A stretch of 64,000 bases of DNA from an uncultured Eubacterium sp. (lineage in GTDB: Bacteria; Bacillota; Clostridia; Lachnospirales; Lachnospiraceae). A program made the translations under genes and the position numbers. The notes under the pieces are model-generated. The model saw only the letters and a list, made by a program, of their open reading frames with translations, ran no database searches and had not been told where the DNA came from. Positions 53,681 to 62,500 of the stretch are shown one piece after another; position 1 is the first letter of the stretch, and the number at the start of each line of letters is the position of its first letter. The stretch spans positions 62,001 to 126,000 of the forward strand of contig CAJTLS010000005.1 in the NCBI GenBank assembly GCA_910577295.1, read 5' to 3'.

Positions 53681-55396
53681 CTATTTTGTCTTCGACAGCG
53701 GAAATTGTTCCTGAATCATGCTCCACGTAACCGCCCTCTCAAAACCCAATTTCCAAAAAGCTACGCCCGCACAATGGTTCTTCTTCACCACCTGCAATTT
53801 CTTTTTCAAAGATGTTTCCTCTTCCATCCATATTTTGCAAGTAACGCCTCCCGATTTGAACTGCGCATAATACTGTCCGGTCGCCTCATCCCACTTCGGA
53901 GAGGCATTGTTCGCACGGACGACGTTTTCAGCTCCGCTCATGCTATACGGTTCCGACTTCGGTTTCCGTCCTTTCACTTCTTTCCACAGACGTGTGTAAA
54001 ACGGCAAAGCGGTTATCATTCTCTCCGCCGGAACTTTGGCAAGTACATTTTTTACGCCCCTTTCCACAAACGGCAGCGAAGAAACAGAGCCGCTCTCGTC
54101 ATCTCCTGAATAATGCTCATCATACGCCATCAGTATAACATAATCTACAATACGCCCCTGTTCCTGCAAATCGTAAAATGCATTATAGTTTTCCGGCGAA
54201 TAATTATCGACCGAGACAAGCAAATCGTTAGCGTGGCACTTTAAGGTGAGCTCTCTCAAAAATTGCAGATAAGCCGCCGCATTGTCTTTGGTGACCTTTT
54301 CAAAGTCAACGTTAATACCATCCAAATCATGCTGAATTGCCGATGCCACCAGATTATTAATAAGCTTCGTGCGAATCGATGTCACACCGAGCACTTTGCT
54401 CAGTTTTAACCCCTGTTTAAAATCATTGATAAGTCCCCACACACGAAGACCTTTCGCGTGCGCCTGCGACACATAAGAGGCATTGGCAAGAGAGGTAAAA
54501 TTACCGGAATTGTCACTGAGCGCATACCATGTCGGACTGAGAACATTGAGGCCTTTTGTCTGTTCAATGGAATTAGGCAGAATAGCGCTGCTCGTACTGT
54601 TCATCACCTGATGCCATCCCAGACAGACGGTTTCCCCTGCAGAGAGCTGCTCAAAACTCTCCGGCGTTTTTTCGAATTTCCAAGGCTCTTCCGTTCTTTT
54701 CTCCACACTGTCTAACGGTATATATCCCGTTACGCCGTCTTCCGTGCGAACCGACATATATTCATTTTCCTGTTTCACTTTCTTTTCCACAAAGACGCGG
54801 CCACCCTCCGGCACTTCCGTCAAATATGCGTATTTCTTTCCCGGGCCGGTTCTCACGCGCGTATCGCTGTTGAGAACGGCAAATGTATATTTTGCCTCGC
54901 GGTCTGACATGATTACAAGGCGGGAAGGATTTTTGTATTCTTTATAATAGCAGGAGGCATGCTCTTTTATAAAGGAAAATGAAATATAGAACTGCTGCGA
55001 ATCAACTTTTAATACCGGCTGGCTGACCGAATGGGACTGCCTGCCAATCGTATACTCTTTCGCATCCGCTTTTGCAACAATTACGTTGTCACTCGTTGCA
55101 TAACACAATTTCTTTTCCACAGTGTCAACATAAAGGCGCTTATCCATGTAAGCGGCGGCAATATTAGCGGGAATATAAATCCCATTATCTATCTTTTTGG
55201 CACGTTCCTCCAGCAATTTGTCGTCTATAACTAACGCTACTTCTTCTTTTTTCAACTTAAAAAGGGAATTTAAGTCCTTTTGTTCACTGCTCGGAGCAAA
55301 ATATTTGTATATTAAAATCACTCCCAATAAAACAATAGTAAAAATAACTGCCGCAGCCCCCACAATAACTACAGTGCTTTTGGTTCTATTTTTCAT
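53681..55396 (-). CDS. GH18-family protein with SH3 domain
   Basis: Membrane-anchored exported protein, 571 residues. N-terminal helix (about 10-33); a region resembling the copper-amine-oxidase-type N-terminal repeat (about 52-165); SH3b domain (about 172-232; LNSDTRVRTGPGKKYAYLTE); GH18 barrel (about 250-570). The DxxDxDxE catalytic stretch is DGINVDFE (359-366): Glu366 is present, the second Asp is Asn, as in YaaH-type spore and cell-wall GH18 proteins. Likely acts on peptidoglycan or related glycans. AGGAGGGG before the ATG. Promoter and operator are at 55463-55514. Confidence 0.85.
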   Translation of the reverse strand: MKNRTKSTVVIVGAAAVIFTIVLLGVILIYKYFAPSSEQKDLNSLFKLKKEEVALVIDDKLLEERAKKIDNGIYIPANIAAAYMDKRLYVDTVEKKLCYATSDNVIVAKADAKEYTIGRQSHSVSQPVLKVDSQQFYISFSFIKEHASCYYKEYKNPSRLVIMSDREAKYTFAVLNSDTRVRTGPGKKYAYLTEVPEGGRVFVEKKVKQENEYMSVRTEDGVTGYIPLDSVEKRTEEPWKFEKTPESFEQLSAGETVCLGWHQVMNSTSSAILPNSIEQTKGLNVLSPTWYALSDNSGNFTSLANASYVSQAHAKGLRVWGLINDFKQGLKLSKVLGVTSIRTKLINNLVASAIQHDLDGINVDFEKVTKDNAAAYLQFLRELTLKCHANDLLVSVDNYSPENYNAFYDLQEQGRIVDYVILMAYDEHYSGDDESGSVSSLPFVERGVKNVLAKVPAERMITALPFYTRLWKEVKGRKPKSEPYSMSGAENVVRANNASPKWDEATGQYYAQFKSGGVTCKIWMEEETSLKKKLQVVKKNHCAGVAFWKLGFERAVTWSMIQEQFPLSKTK

Positions 55397-55462
55397 CGTT
55401 TGTCCCCTCCTTGCATCTACCGCTTGACTGTATTTTTTGTATCAATATCCCGTGCATCAGGT

Positions 55463-55483
55463 CAATAGCTGAACCTGCTATTG
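55463..55483. promoter_or_regulatory. Inverted repeat, candidate operator of GH18 gene
   Basis: Perfect CAATAGC-N7-GCTATTG located just downstream of the GH18 -10 box on the minus strand, where a bound repressor would block initiation. Confidence 0.45.
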
Positions 55484-55485
55484 TT

Positions 55486-55514
55486 ATTATAGTATAGAAC
55501 ATATTCTGTTTCAA
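55486..55514 (-). promoter_or_regulatory. Promoter of GH18 gene
   Basis: Minus strand TTGAAA (55509-55514), 17 bases, TATAAT (55486-55491). Confidence 0.65.
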
Positions 55515-55529
55515 GTGAAACTGTTTTGT

Positions 55530-55558
55530 TTGCCCGATTTCCCCGAGTATGTTATGAT
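55530..55558 (+). promoter_or_regulatory. Promoter of apt
   Basis: TTGCCC, 17 bases, TATGAT, 37 bases before the start. Confidence 0.55.
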
Positions 55559-55595
55559 GGAATCAAATAAAACTACACTTCGAAAGGAGAAACGA

Positions 55596-56120
55596 ATGAA
55601 ATCATTAGAAGATTATATAAGGACAATACCGGATTTTCCCGAAGAGGGAATCCTCTTTCGTGATATTACCACGCTTCTTCAAGATGCAGACGGGTTAAAA
55701 CTTGCCATTGACAAAATGATTGAAGTATTAAAGGACGTTGACTTTGATATTGTCGTCGGCACGGAATCCCGCGGGTTTATCTTTGGCGTTCCGATTGCGT
55801 ATGCGCTAAATAAAGGATTTGTTCCGTGTCGTAAAAAAGGCAAACTTCCGTATGAAACTATTTGCACCAGCTATGAATTGGAATATGGAAGTGCGGAAAT
55901 CGAACTTCACCGGGATTCTATCCTGCCCGGACAGCGTGTCGTTTTAATCGATGACCTGATTGCTACCGGCGGTACGATGGAAGCCTGCGCTAAACTGGTA
56001 GAAGAACTCGGCGGAGAAGTAGTTAACATTGTATTTCTTTTGGAATTAGCCGGACTAAAAGGAAGAGAGCGCCTGAACCAGTATCCCGTGACCGCACTTC
56101 TCAGCTATGACGACAAATAA
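55596..56120 (+). CDS. apt: Adenine phosphoribosyltransferase
   Basis: Salvage enzyme making AMP from adenine and PRPP; 174 residues. MKSLEDYIRTIPDFPEEGI at the start, TESRGFIFGVPIAY (base site), and PRPP loop VVLIDDLIATGGTMEA. AAAGGAG seven bases before the ATG at 55596; the frame runs 27 codons upstream without a ribosome site. Followed by a purine permease after 83 bases, so adenine uptake and salvage are linked. Confidence 0.95.
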   Translation: MKSLEDYIRTIPDFPEEGILFRDITTLLQDADGLKLAIDKMIEVLKDVDFDIVVGTESRGFIFGVPIAYALNKGFVPCRKKGKLPYETICTSYELEYGSAEIELHRDSILPGQRVVLIDDLIATGGTMEACAKLVEELGGEVVNIVFLLELAGLKGRERLNQYPVTALLSYDDK

Positions 56121-56203
56121 TAATATTGCTTAAAAAACAGACAATATGGCCATACTTCAAAGAGGAACATTGTTTCATTACATTATCCGGAAGGAATGGT
56201 CTT

Positions 56204-57565
56204 ATGTTAGAAAAAATATTTAGTTTAAACTCAAATAATACATCTTTCAGGACAGAGGTTGTCGGCGGCCTGACTACCTTTATGGCTATGGCTTACATTC
56301 TCGCTATCAATCCCGCTATCTTAAGCGCTGCCGGCATGGATTCGGACGCTGTACTTCTGGCAACCGCTCTGTCCGCTTTTATCGGATGTACCGCTATGGC
56401 GCTGCTCGCCAACTACCCGTTTGCTCTGGCTCCCGGCATGGGATTAAACGCCTATATGGCATACACCGTCTGCGGCTCCATGGGATATTCGTGGCAAATT
56501 GCTCTGTTGGCAGTTTTTGTAGAGGGTATTATCTTTCTCCTCCTCTCTCTGACAAATGTCCGCGAGGCGATATTCAACGCAATTCCCATGGAACTAAAAA
56601 AAGGCGTGAGCGCCGGTATCGGTCTGTTCATCGCCTTTATTGGTCTGCAGGGAGCCCATTTAGTCGTCAGTGATGAGACAACGCTTATCACCTATGTTAA
56701 ATTCGCAAAGGATTTCCACACCATCGGCATAAGCGCCATACTCTGTCTGATTGGTCTGTTTTTCACGATAATTCTTTATAGTAAACATATCAAAGGAGCC
56801 ATTCTGGTCGGCATCTTTGCCACTTGGATTCTCGGCATGCTGTGTGAAGCAGCAGGCTTGTACCAACCGGACGGAGCAAGCTTTCCCTCTCTGTATCCCG
56901 ACTTTCACATGACCAGCTTATCTGCCTTAGGCAGTACGCTTGGCAAATGCTTTACGACTGACTTTCAATCGGTAAGAATCCTTGACTTCATTGTCGTCGT
57001 CTTTGCCTTTCTGTTCGTAGATATCTTTGATACGCTCGGCACGCTAATCGGTGTAGCAACAAAATCGGATATGCTTGACGAAAATGGCAGGCTGCCGCGT
57101 ATCAAACCGGTCCTGCTGGCCGATTCTTTCGCCACAACTGCCGGAGCCGTCCTCGGCACATCGACAACTACAACATTCGTCGAATCAGCCGCCGGGGTCG
57201 CTGCTGGAGCTAAAACAGGCCTTGCCTCCGTGACAACCGGCCTGCTGTTCCTGTTTGCCATCCTTTTTTCTCCCATCTTCACAGCCATCCCAAACTTTGC
57301 CACAGCGCCGGCTCTCATTTTCGTAGGCTTCCTGATGATTTCTTCGCTTATCAACATCGATTTTGATAACATAACCGAAGCTGTACCCGCCTATCTTGCG
57401 ATGATTGCCATGCCGCTCACGTATAGCATTTCCGAAGGGATTGCTCTGGGTGTTATCTCCTATGTCGTCATTAACGTCTGCTGCGGTTACACCAAAAAGA
57501 TAAATGTTTTCATGTATATACTCGCTATACTGTTCATCGGTAAATACGCTTTTCTGACGGTTTAA
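56204..57565 (+). CDS. NCS2-family purine permease (AzgA/PbuG type)
   Basis: Membrane transporter of 453 residues with about 12 helices. Motifs: FRTEVVGGLTTFMAMAYI, LAPGMGLNAYMAYTVC, FFVDIFDTLGT-like segment LFVDIFDTLGTLIG, LGTSTTTTFVESAAGVAAG. Substrate likely guanine, hypoxanthine or adenine; adjacency to apt favours adenine. The start at 56204 has AAGGA eight bases upstream. No purine riboswitch-like pattern was seen in front. Its last four bases overlap the end of the convergent P-loop gene. Confidence 0.9.
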   Translation: MLEKIFSLNSNNTSFRTEVVGGLTTFMAMAYILAINPAILSAAGMDSDAVLLATALSAFIGCTAMALLANYPFALAPGMGLNAYMAYTVCGSMGYSWQIALLAVFVEGIIFLLLSLTNVREAIFNAIPMELKKGVSAGIGLFIAFIGLQGAHLVVSDETTLITYVKFAKDFHTIGISAILCLIGLFFTIILYSKHIKGAILVGIFATWILGMLCEAAGLYQPDGASFPSLYPDFHMTSLSALGSTLGKCFTTDFQSVRILDFIVVVFAFLFVDIFDTLGTLIGVATKSDMLDENGRLPRIKPVLLADSFATTAGAVLGTSTTTTFVESAAGVAAGAKTGLASVTTGLLFLFAILFSPIFTAIPNFATAPALIFVGFLMISSLINIDFDNITEAVPAYLAMIAMPLTYSISEGIALGVISYVVINVCCGYTKKINVFMYILAILFIGKYAFLTV

Positions 57566-58113
57566 AGACCGTCTTTTTTACTCTGCCCGATTTCACGGCA
57601 GACAATATCCGTATCCGCATATTCTTCATCAATCAAAATATAGTTCGCCTTGTATTCCCGACATCTTTGCAACCGTTTTGCATTATCTTCGAGTACGGAT
57701 TCGAATGTACAGTCCTCATCCTCCCCTCTGTCCTCGATTACGCCTGCAAATTTTTTGATATCTGCAAAATGAAGCTTAATGTACTTTTCACTCATCACGA
57801 GACAATAATAGCGGATATGACGCGAATATTCCTCATCAAAATAGTTCGTCCAGTCGTCTGGAATATAGCACCCCTCAACGATAAGATTTTGTTCGTTCTC
57901 AATCGCCGTCTTTATCATCTCGCAGACAATCGGCCACAGATATTCTGTCAACGCCTCCTCTTCACTCACAGGCGTAAGCGATGTGTTTCCACTGCGAATT
58001 AAGCCCATCTTTAAATGGTCGATAGACAGATAGGGATATTTATATTGTTCCAATAATTTTTGTGAGAGAGCCGTCTTTCCCGTATGGGATGCTCCTGTAA
58101 TTAAAACAATCAT
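57562..58113 (-). CDS. P-loop kinase-like protein, function unknown
   Basis: Cytoplasmic 183-residue protein with N-terminal MIVLITGASHTGKTALSQ (Walker A), a DHLKMGLIRSG segment, and an acidic Cys-containing stretch ...EDRGEDEDCTFESVLE. It belongs to the adenylate-kinase-like P-loop group, near 2-phosphoglycerate- or zeta-type kinases. I cannot name a substrate. AGGAGG seven bases before the ATG at 58113. Lies after the amidohydrolase operon terminator; probably transcribed partly by read-through or its own promoter. Confidence 0.75.
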   Translation of the reverse strand: MIVLITGASHTGKTALSQKLLEQYKYPYLSIDHLKMGLIRSGNTSLTPVSEEEALTEYLWPIVCEMIKTAIENEQNLIVEGCYIPDDWTNYFDEEYSRHIRYYCLVMSEKYIKLHFADIKKFAGVIEDRGEDEDCTFESVLEDNAKRLQRCREYKANYILIDEEYADTDIVCREIGQSKKDGL

Positions 58114-58131
58114 TTCTTTTCCTCCTAAAAA

Positions 58132-58178
58132 AGCGGCGTTTGCAATACACGCCGCTCCCAAAAACACTTGGTGTTTTT
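58132..58178 (-). terminator. Two-hairpin terminator after amidohydrolase
   Basis: On the minus strand, hairpin AAAAACAC/GTGTTTTT with loop CAA (58160-58178), three bases, then AGCGGCG/CGCCGCT (58132-58156) followed by TTTTTT. Same order and spacing as at 33605-33660. Confidence 0.8.
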
Positions 58179-58196
58179 CGCTCTGCACAGAACGCT

Positions 58197-59018
58197 TTAC
58201 AAACCGATAATGTTCTCAAAATTACCGTGAAAGATCTGCTCTTTTTCCTGTTCCGTCAAATCTGTATTCTCTAGCCACTCAATCGCTTCTTTTTGACCGC
58301 TCCACGGACTGTCCGTTCCGAAAAGTATTCGCTCGGCGCCCAGCGTGCGCACGAGACCGACAAACCTCTCCGGCGTCAGCATGCCCTGAACGCCCTGTAT
58401 AAAATCTTCCGAAAACGCTGTGTCAAAATATACTGGCAACGCTGACAACTGCTCGTGAACCTCATCCCACAGACGCCATCCGCCCATGTGCGCCAGAATT
58501 ATTTTATCCGACTGCGTATCCTCTACAACTTCAATTACATGCTCCGGCCGACAGTGAATCGGGTCGGGAAGTCCGATATCCTCTCCCGCATGCACCATTA
58601 AAAACAATCCCAATTCTGTGGCCTCTGCAACAATTCGCTTATATCGGATATCATCAAAAAATGTTTCCTGATAATCAGGATGAAGTTTCACCCCTTTTAA
58701 CCCCGATTCTTTCACACGGCGCAGCACTTCTTTATAATTGTCCGTGTCCGGATGAATGCCGCCAAACGACAAAAGTCCTGTCTCCTTTGCCGTGGCATTC
58801 GTGCGGGCAGCCTCTTCGTTGATGGTATCTACCTGTTTTGCCGAAGTCGCTACCGGAAGCAGAAGCGAATAATCTACTCCCGATTCTTTCATCGAAGCAA
58901 TCAATCCGTCCCGCGCGCCGTTCGTCTTTGCCGGGATCCCCGAGCATGCCTCTAACTTCGCCACTGCTTTCGCCGCAATTTTATCCGGGTAAATATGGGT
59001 ATGAACATCAATAATCAT
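58197..59018 (-). CDS. Amidohydrolase-family metal-dependent hydrolase
   Basis: TIM-barrel protein of the amidohydrolase 2 group, 273 residues. IDVHTHIYPDK (metal HxH), GVKLHPDYQE, HAGEDIGLPDP, ILAHMGGW and FGTDSPW (metal Asp) are conserved. Family members are often decarboxylases or lactonases for aromatic or keto acids. Fifteen bases after iorB and cotranscribed with iorA-iorB, so a substrate linked to aryl-pyruvate metabolism is possible but not proven. TTG and ATG are tandem; ATG chosen. Confidence 0.85.
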   Translation of the reverse strand: MIIDVHTHIYPDKIAAKAVAKLEACSGIPAKTNGARDGLIASMKESGVDYSLLLPVATSAKQVDTINEEAARTNATAKETGLLSFGGIHPDTDNYKEVLRRVKESGLKGVKLHPDYQETFFDDIRYKRIVAEATELGLFLMVHAGEDIGLPDPIHCRPEHVIEVVEDTQSDKIILAHMGGWRLWDEVHEQLSALPVYFDTAFSEDFIQGVQGMLTPERFVGLVRTLGAERILFGTDSPWSGQKEAIEWLENTDLTEQEKEQIFHGNFENIIGL

Positions 59019-59033
59019 CAAATGTCCGCCCCC

Positions 59034-59603
59034 TTACTTTTCGTATCCGGTAAGAAATCCTTTTTGATTCAATTCCACCGTCTTCGGCGGTACGGTAGCC
59101 GCGATTACTTCCAACCACTGCTCTTTGTCAAAGTCCATGCTTTTGGCCGCCACACCGAGAATAATTGTATTAAAGACTCTGGCATTTCCCAGTTTTTTTG
59201 CCTCCGCCATCGCATCAATCGATACGACACGATACTTTTCTTTCAATGTATCCAGTATATTTTCTGGATATTCCGCCATTCCCGTCACTACTGTCATCGG
59301 GTCCATACGTTGGTCATTCACAATCATTACGCCATCTTCTTTGAGAAAATGGGCGTAACGCATAGCTTCTAATTTTTCAAAGGCAATGAGAACATCTGCC
59401 TGCCCTTCTTCGACGATTGGCTCATATACTTTATCGCCATAGCGTACAAACGTTACCACGCTGCCCCCGCGCTGTGCCATCCCGTGAACTTCGCTTAACT
59501 TTACATCATATCCGGCTGCCTGAATGATTCCGCCAAGCACCCGACTCGTCAGAAGCGTTCCCTGTCCACCGACACCAACAATCATTATATTTTTCGTTTC
59601 CAT
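59034..59603 (-). CDS. iorB: Indolepyruvate:ferredoxin oxidoreductase beta subunit
   Basis: Gamma-type subunit, 189 residues: IMIVGVGGQGTLLTSRVLG, SEVHGMAQRGGSVVTFVRYG, and ADVLIAFEKLEA. With IorA it converts arylpyruvates from Trp, Phe and Tyr to aryl-acyl-CoA plus reduced ferredoxin. Spaced 28 bases after iorA. Confidence 0.95.
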   Translation of the reverse strand: METKNIMIVGVGGQGTLLTSRVLGGIIQAAGYDVKLSEVHGMAQRGGSVVTFVRYGDKVYEPIVEEGQADVLIAFEKLEAMRYAHFLKEDGVMIVNDQRMDPMTVVTGMAEYPENILDTLKEKYRVVSIDAMAEAKKLGNARVFNTIILGVAAKSMDFDKEQWLEVIAATVPPKTVELNQKGFLTGYEK

Positions 59604-59631
59604 ATATCTCTACCTCGCTTTTTGCACCTTA

Positions 59632-61371
59632 CTAACGCGCCACACAATCAATGGCATCAAATTTACATAACTGTTTGCAAAGACCGCAGCCATTACACAT
59701 TGTCTCATCAATGGAAATCGTTCCATCGTCATTTTTTGTAAGAGCCGGACAACCCGGTTTTAAACACATCCCGCACTTCTTACATTTGTCGCTGTCTGGC
59801 ACGCACTTGTTCGGGAATGATACCCCTTTTAACAGCGCGCACGGTGCGCATGCGATGATAACGGACACTTCATCTTCGGCAATCTCTTCCTTTATTGTCT
59901 TTTCTAATGTTTCAATATCAAAAACATCAACTTCTACTACATTCTTTACACCAATGGACTTACATATGTGGTAAATACTCATCGCCGGAACTTCCTGCCC
60001 CATCAGTGTTTTTCCTGTGGCAGCATGGTCTTGATGTCCGGTCATACCAGTCGTGGAATTATCCATAATGATTACTGTTCCCGTACCCTGATTATATACC
60101 ATATTCATCAATGAATTAATTCCGGTGTGCATAAACGTGGAGTCCCCAATCACCGCAACCCAATTCTTAATATATTCGCTGCCATGTGCTTTTTCCATTC
60201 CGTGCAAAGTTGAAATACTGGCTCCCATACATACCGTTGTATCTATAACATTCAGCGGCGGCACAGCTCCGAGTGTATAACAGCCGATATCCCCTGCTGC
60301 ATGAATTTTTAATTTATTTAACACAGAGAAAGTTGACCTGTGCGGACAGCCCGGACACAAAATCGGCGGACGGGCCGGAAGTCCTTCATAAGCATCGGTT
60401 TCTACTTTCTCTGAAAGAATCTTCTCACGTAGAAGGTTGGCGCTATACTCACCCTGTCGAGTAAATAGCTCTTTGCCAATACATGAAATCCCCCAAGCTT
60501 TTACCTGTTCTTCGATAACCGGTTCCAGTTCTTCAAAAATGTATAATGTATCAACTTTCGACGCAAATTCTTCTATAAGCTTTTTTGGTAATGGATGTAC
60601 CATACCAAGTTTCAGTACAGAAGCATTCGGAAATACTTCCTTGACATACTGATACGGAATCCCGCTTGTGATAAAACCGATTGAGGTATCGTTATATTCC
60701 GCCCGATTTATGGCAAAGTCACAGCCATCCTCCATCAGACGATTCATGCGGTCCTCAACATGAAGATGACGCTTAATCGCGTTGGCAGGCATCATAACAT
60801 TTTTGCCCGCATTTCTCTCATACGGCTTATCCTCCGGTACAACGCGCTCTTCCAGCGTTACCGGCCCCTGAGAATGCGCCAGTCTCGTCGTTGTGCGCAA
60901 AATGACAGGTGTATCGTACTCTTCACTGATGCGGTACGCTTCTTTCACAAAATCCTTTGCTTCCTGACTGTCGGATGGCTCTAACACAGGCACAAGGGCT
61001 GCCCGTGCAACACAACGAGTATCTTGCTCATTTTGCGAGCTGTACAGGCCGGGGTCGTCTGCCACGACAATCATCAGTCCGCCATGCGCTCCTATGTAAG
61101 ACACCGTATATAACGGGTCGCTTGCTACATTCAGGCCGACATGCTTCATCGAAGCCATGGCGCGGACACCGCTCATAGACGCCCCGATTGCTACCTCTGT
61201 TGCCACTTTTTCATTTGGCGACCACTCGCAGTAAATCTCGTCATAAGTTACAATATTTTCACTTATCTCCGTACTCGGCGTACCCGGATAAGCAGCAGAA
61301 ACCTTTACGCCGGCTTCGTAAGCTCCCCGGGCGATGGCTTCATTTCCAAGCATAATCTTTGTTTCTGACAT
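59632..61371 (-). CDS. iorA: Indolepyruvate:ferredoxin oxidoreductase alpha subunit
   Basis: TPP- and iron-sulfur-containing subunit, 579 residues. N-terminal pyruvate-ferredoxin-type domain SAAYPGTPSTEISENI, central CPGCPHRSTF, TPP-binding GDSTFMHTGINSLMN, and two C-terminal 4Fe-4S clusters: CKKCGMCLKPGCP and CNGCGLCKQLCKFDA. Generates reduced ferredoxin, which could feed Rnf. ATG with GAGGG six bases upstream. A small hairpin (GGGCG/CGCCC, 61405-61422) lies in the leader. Confidence 0.96.
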   Translation of the reverse strand: MSETKIMLGNEAIARGAYEAGVKVSAAYPGTPSTEISENIVTYDEIYCEWSPNEKVATEVAIGASMSGVRAMASMKHVGLNVASDPLYTVSYIGAHGGLMIVVADDPGLYSSQNEQDTRCVARAALVPVLEPSDSQEAKDFVKEAYRISEEYDTPVILRTTTRLAHSQGPVTLEERVVPEDKPYERNAGKNVMMPANAIKRHLHVEDRMNRLMEDGCDFAINRAEYNDTSIGFITSGIPYQYVKEVFPNASVLKLGMVHPLPKKLIEEFASKVDTLYIFEELEPVIEEQVKAWGISCIGKELFTRQGEYSANLLREKILSEKVETDAYEGLPARPPILCPGCPHRSTFSVLNKLKIHAAGDIGCYTLGAVPPLNVIDTTVCMGASISTLHGMEKAHGSEYIKNWVAVIGDSTFMHTGINSLMNMVYNQGTGTVIIMDNSTTGMTGHQDHAATGKTLMGQEVPAMSIYHICKSIGVKNVVEVDVFDIETLEKTIKEEIAEDEVSVIIACAPCALLKGVSFPNKCVPDSDKCKKCGMCLKPGCPALTKNDDGTISIDETMCNGCGLCKQLCKFDAIDCVAR

Positions 61372-61486
61372 CTCTTTCCCTCATTTCTATTTTGTATCCA
61401 TTCAGGGCGGCATCCTGCGCCCCACATCATATTATCACAGAAAAGAAATTCGCGCAAATGCAACATTTTTTTCTGTTTCCTGCATT

Positions 61487-62410
61487 TTAACGACGCATAT
61501 ATACATTCTTCTGGTTTTTGCCGACATCTTCTACCTGAAGCTCCCGAATACTTTGTACCAACTTTTGGAACGTGGCATAACCAAGCTTCTTTACTTTAAA
61601 ATTCGGATAATGATCATGTACCTTCTGTGCCAGTTGACCGATATCAATGCCGGTAACGCCCGCTTTTTCCACCGTTTTTATCATCAGTTCCTCAATCTCT
61701 TTGGCGTCGCTTTTGAGGATGACATTGACGCTTGTATGATTACGCCGCAATTCAAAATTGTCCAAATCCTCTATAAAGCGGGAAAGCGAACTGTAACCGT
61801 AATTGCGCACGTCGAAGTCCGAATATTTTTTCACTAATGCGCTTCCAATCTCTCCCAAACCTGTTTCTTTTCCATTATTTTCATTAGTAGTAATAATTTC
61901 TAATATGGCGTCTGATAATTTCTTTTTGGATACTACATTTTTCTTTTCTTTCTTTTCTTCTCCCCTGTCTGTGTCTCCCTCAATAAGAAGTTCAATATTA
62001 GTAAAGACAGAGCAGGCGCCCCGAAACGATTTTGGCGTCTTACTTTCCCCCATTCCGATAACTTCCATACCTGATTCGCGCAGCCGGCTTGCCAGCCGCG
62101 TAAAATCCCCGTCCGAGGATACGATACAAAATCCCTCTACATTTGCAGTATAGAGAATATCCATGGCATCAATAATCAGCGCCGAATCGGTTGCGTTTTT
62201 CCCCGTCGTATTCCGAAACTGCTGTATCGGCGTAATGGAACGCTCCGCCAGTTCACTCTTCCACTTATTCATATGGTGGTCCGTAAAATCCCCATAAATC
62301 CGGCGGTAAGTAGCCACGCCATGACGTGTCATCTCATCTAAAATACAGTCAATATACTTTGCTGATATATTGTCTGAGTCAATTAATAAAGCAAAACGTT
62401 TGTCACTCAT
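61487..62410 (-). CDS. NYN-domain protein with two OST-HTH/LOTUS domains
   Basis: Putative RNase, 307 residues. NYN (LabA/DUF88) domain 1-150: ALLIDSDNISAKY, KNATDSALIIDAMDILY, CIVSSDGDFTRLASRLRE, with the usual Asp residues. A charged Lys/Glu linker follows (about 150-165). Two LOTUS-type winged domains: about 165-232 and 240-305 (AILEI...GSALVKKYSDFDVRNYGYSS; VHDHYPNFKVKKLGYATFQK). LOTUS domains bind RNA. Start ATG at 62410 with GGAGG nine bases upstream. Specific target unknown. Confidence 0.88.
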   Translation of the reverse strand: MSDKRFALLIDSDNISAKYIDCILDEMTRHGVATYRRIYGDFTDHHMNKWKSELAERSITPIQQFRNTTGKNATDSALIIDAMDILYTANVEGFCIVSSDGDFTRLASRLRESGMEVIGMGESKTPKSFRGACSVFTNIELLIEGDTDRGEEKKEKKNVVSKKKLSDAILEIITTNENNGKETGLGEIGSALVKKYSDFDVRNYGYSSLSRFIEDLDNFELRRNHTSVNVILKSDAKEIEELMIKTVEKAGVTGIDIGQLAQKVHDHYPNFKVKKLGYATFQKLVQSIRELQVEDVGKNQKNVYMRR

Positions 62411-62500
62411 TCTCATAAACCTCCATTATAAACAAAAGCCTGTCAGGCTAACACCATTTTATTATATCACAAGTCAGTGATATATCCAATGGAAACGCAA

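Noticed and set aside
55559..56203. Possible purine riboswitch before apt or the permease
   Set aside because: No paired stems with the conserved loop bases could be found by eye in the leader or the intergenic stretch.
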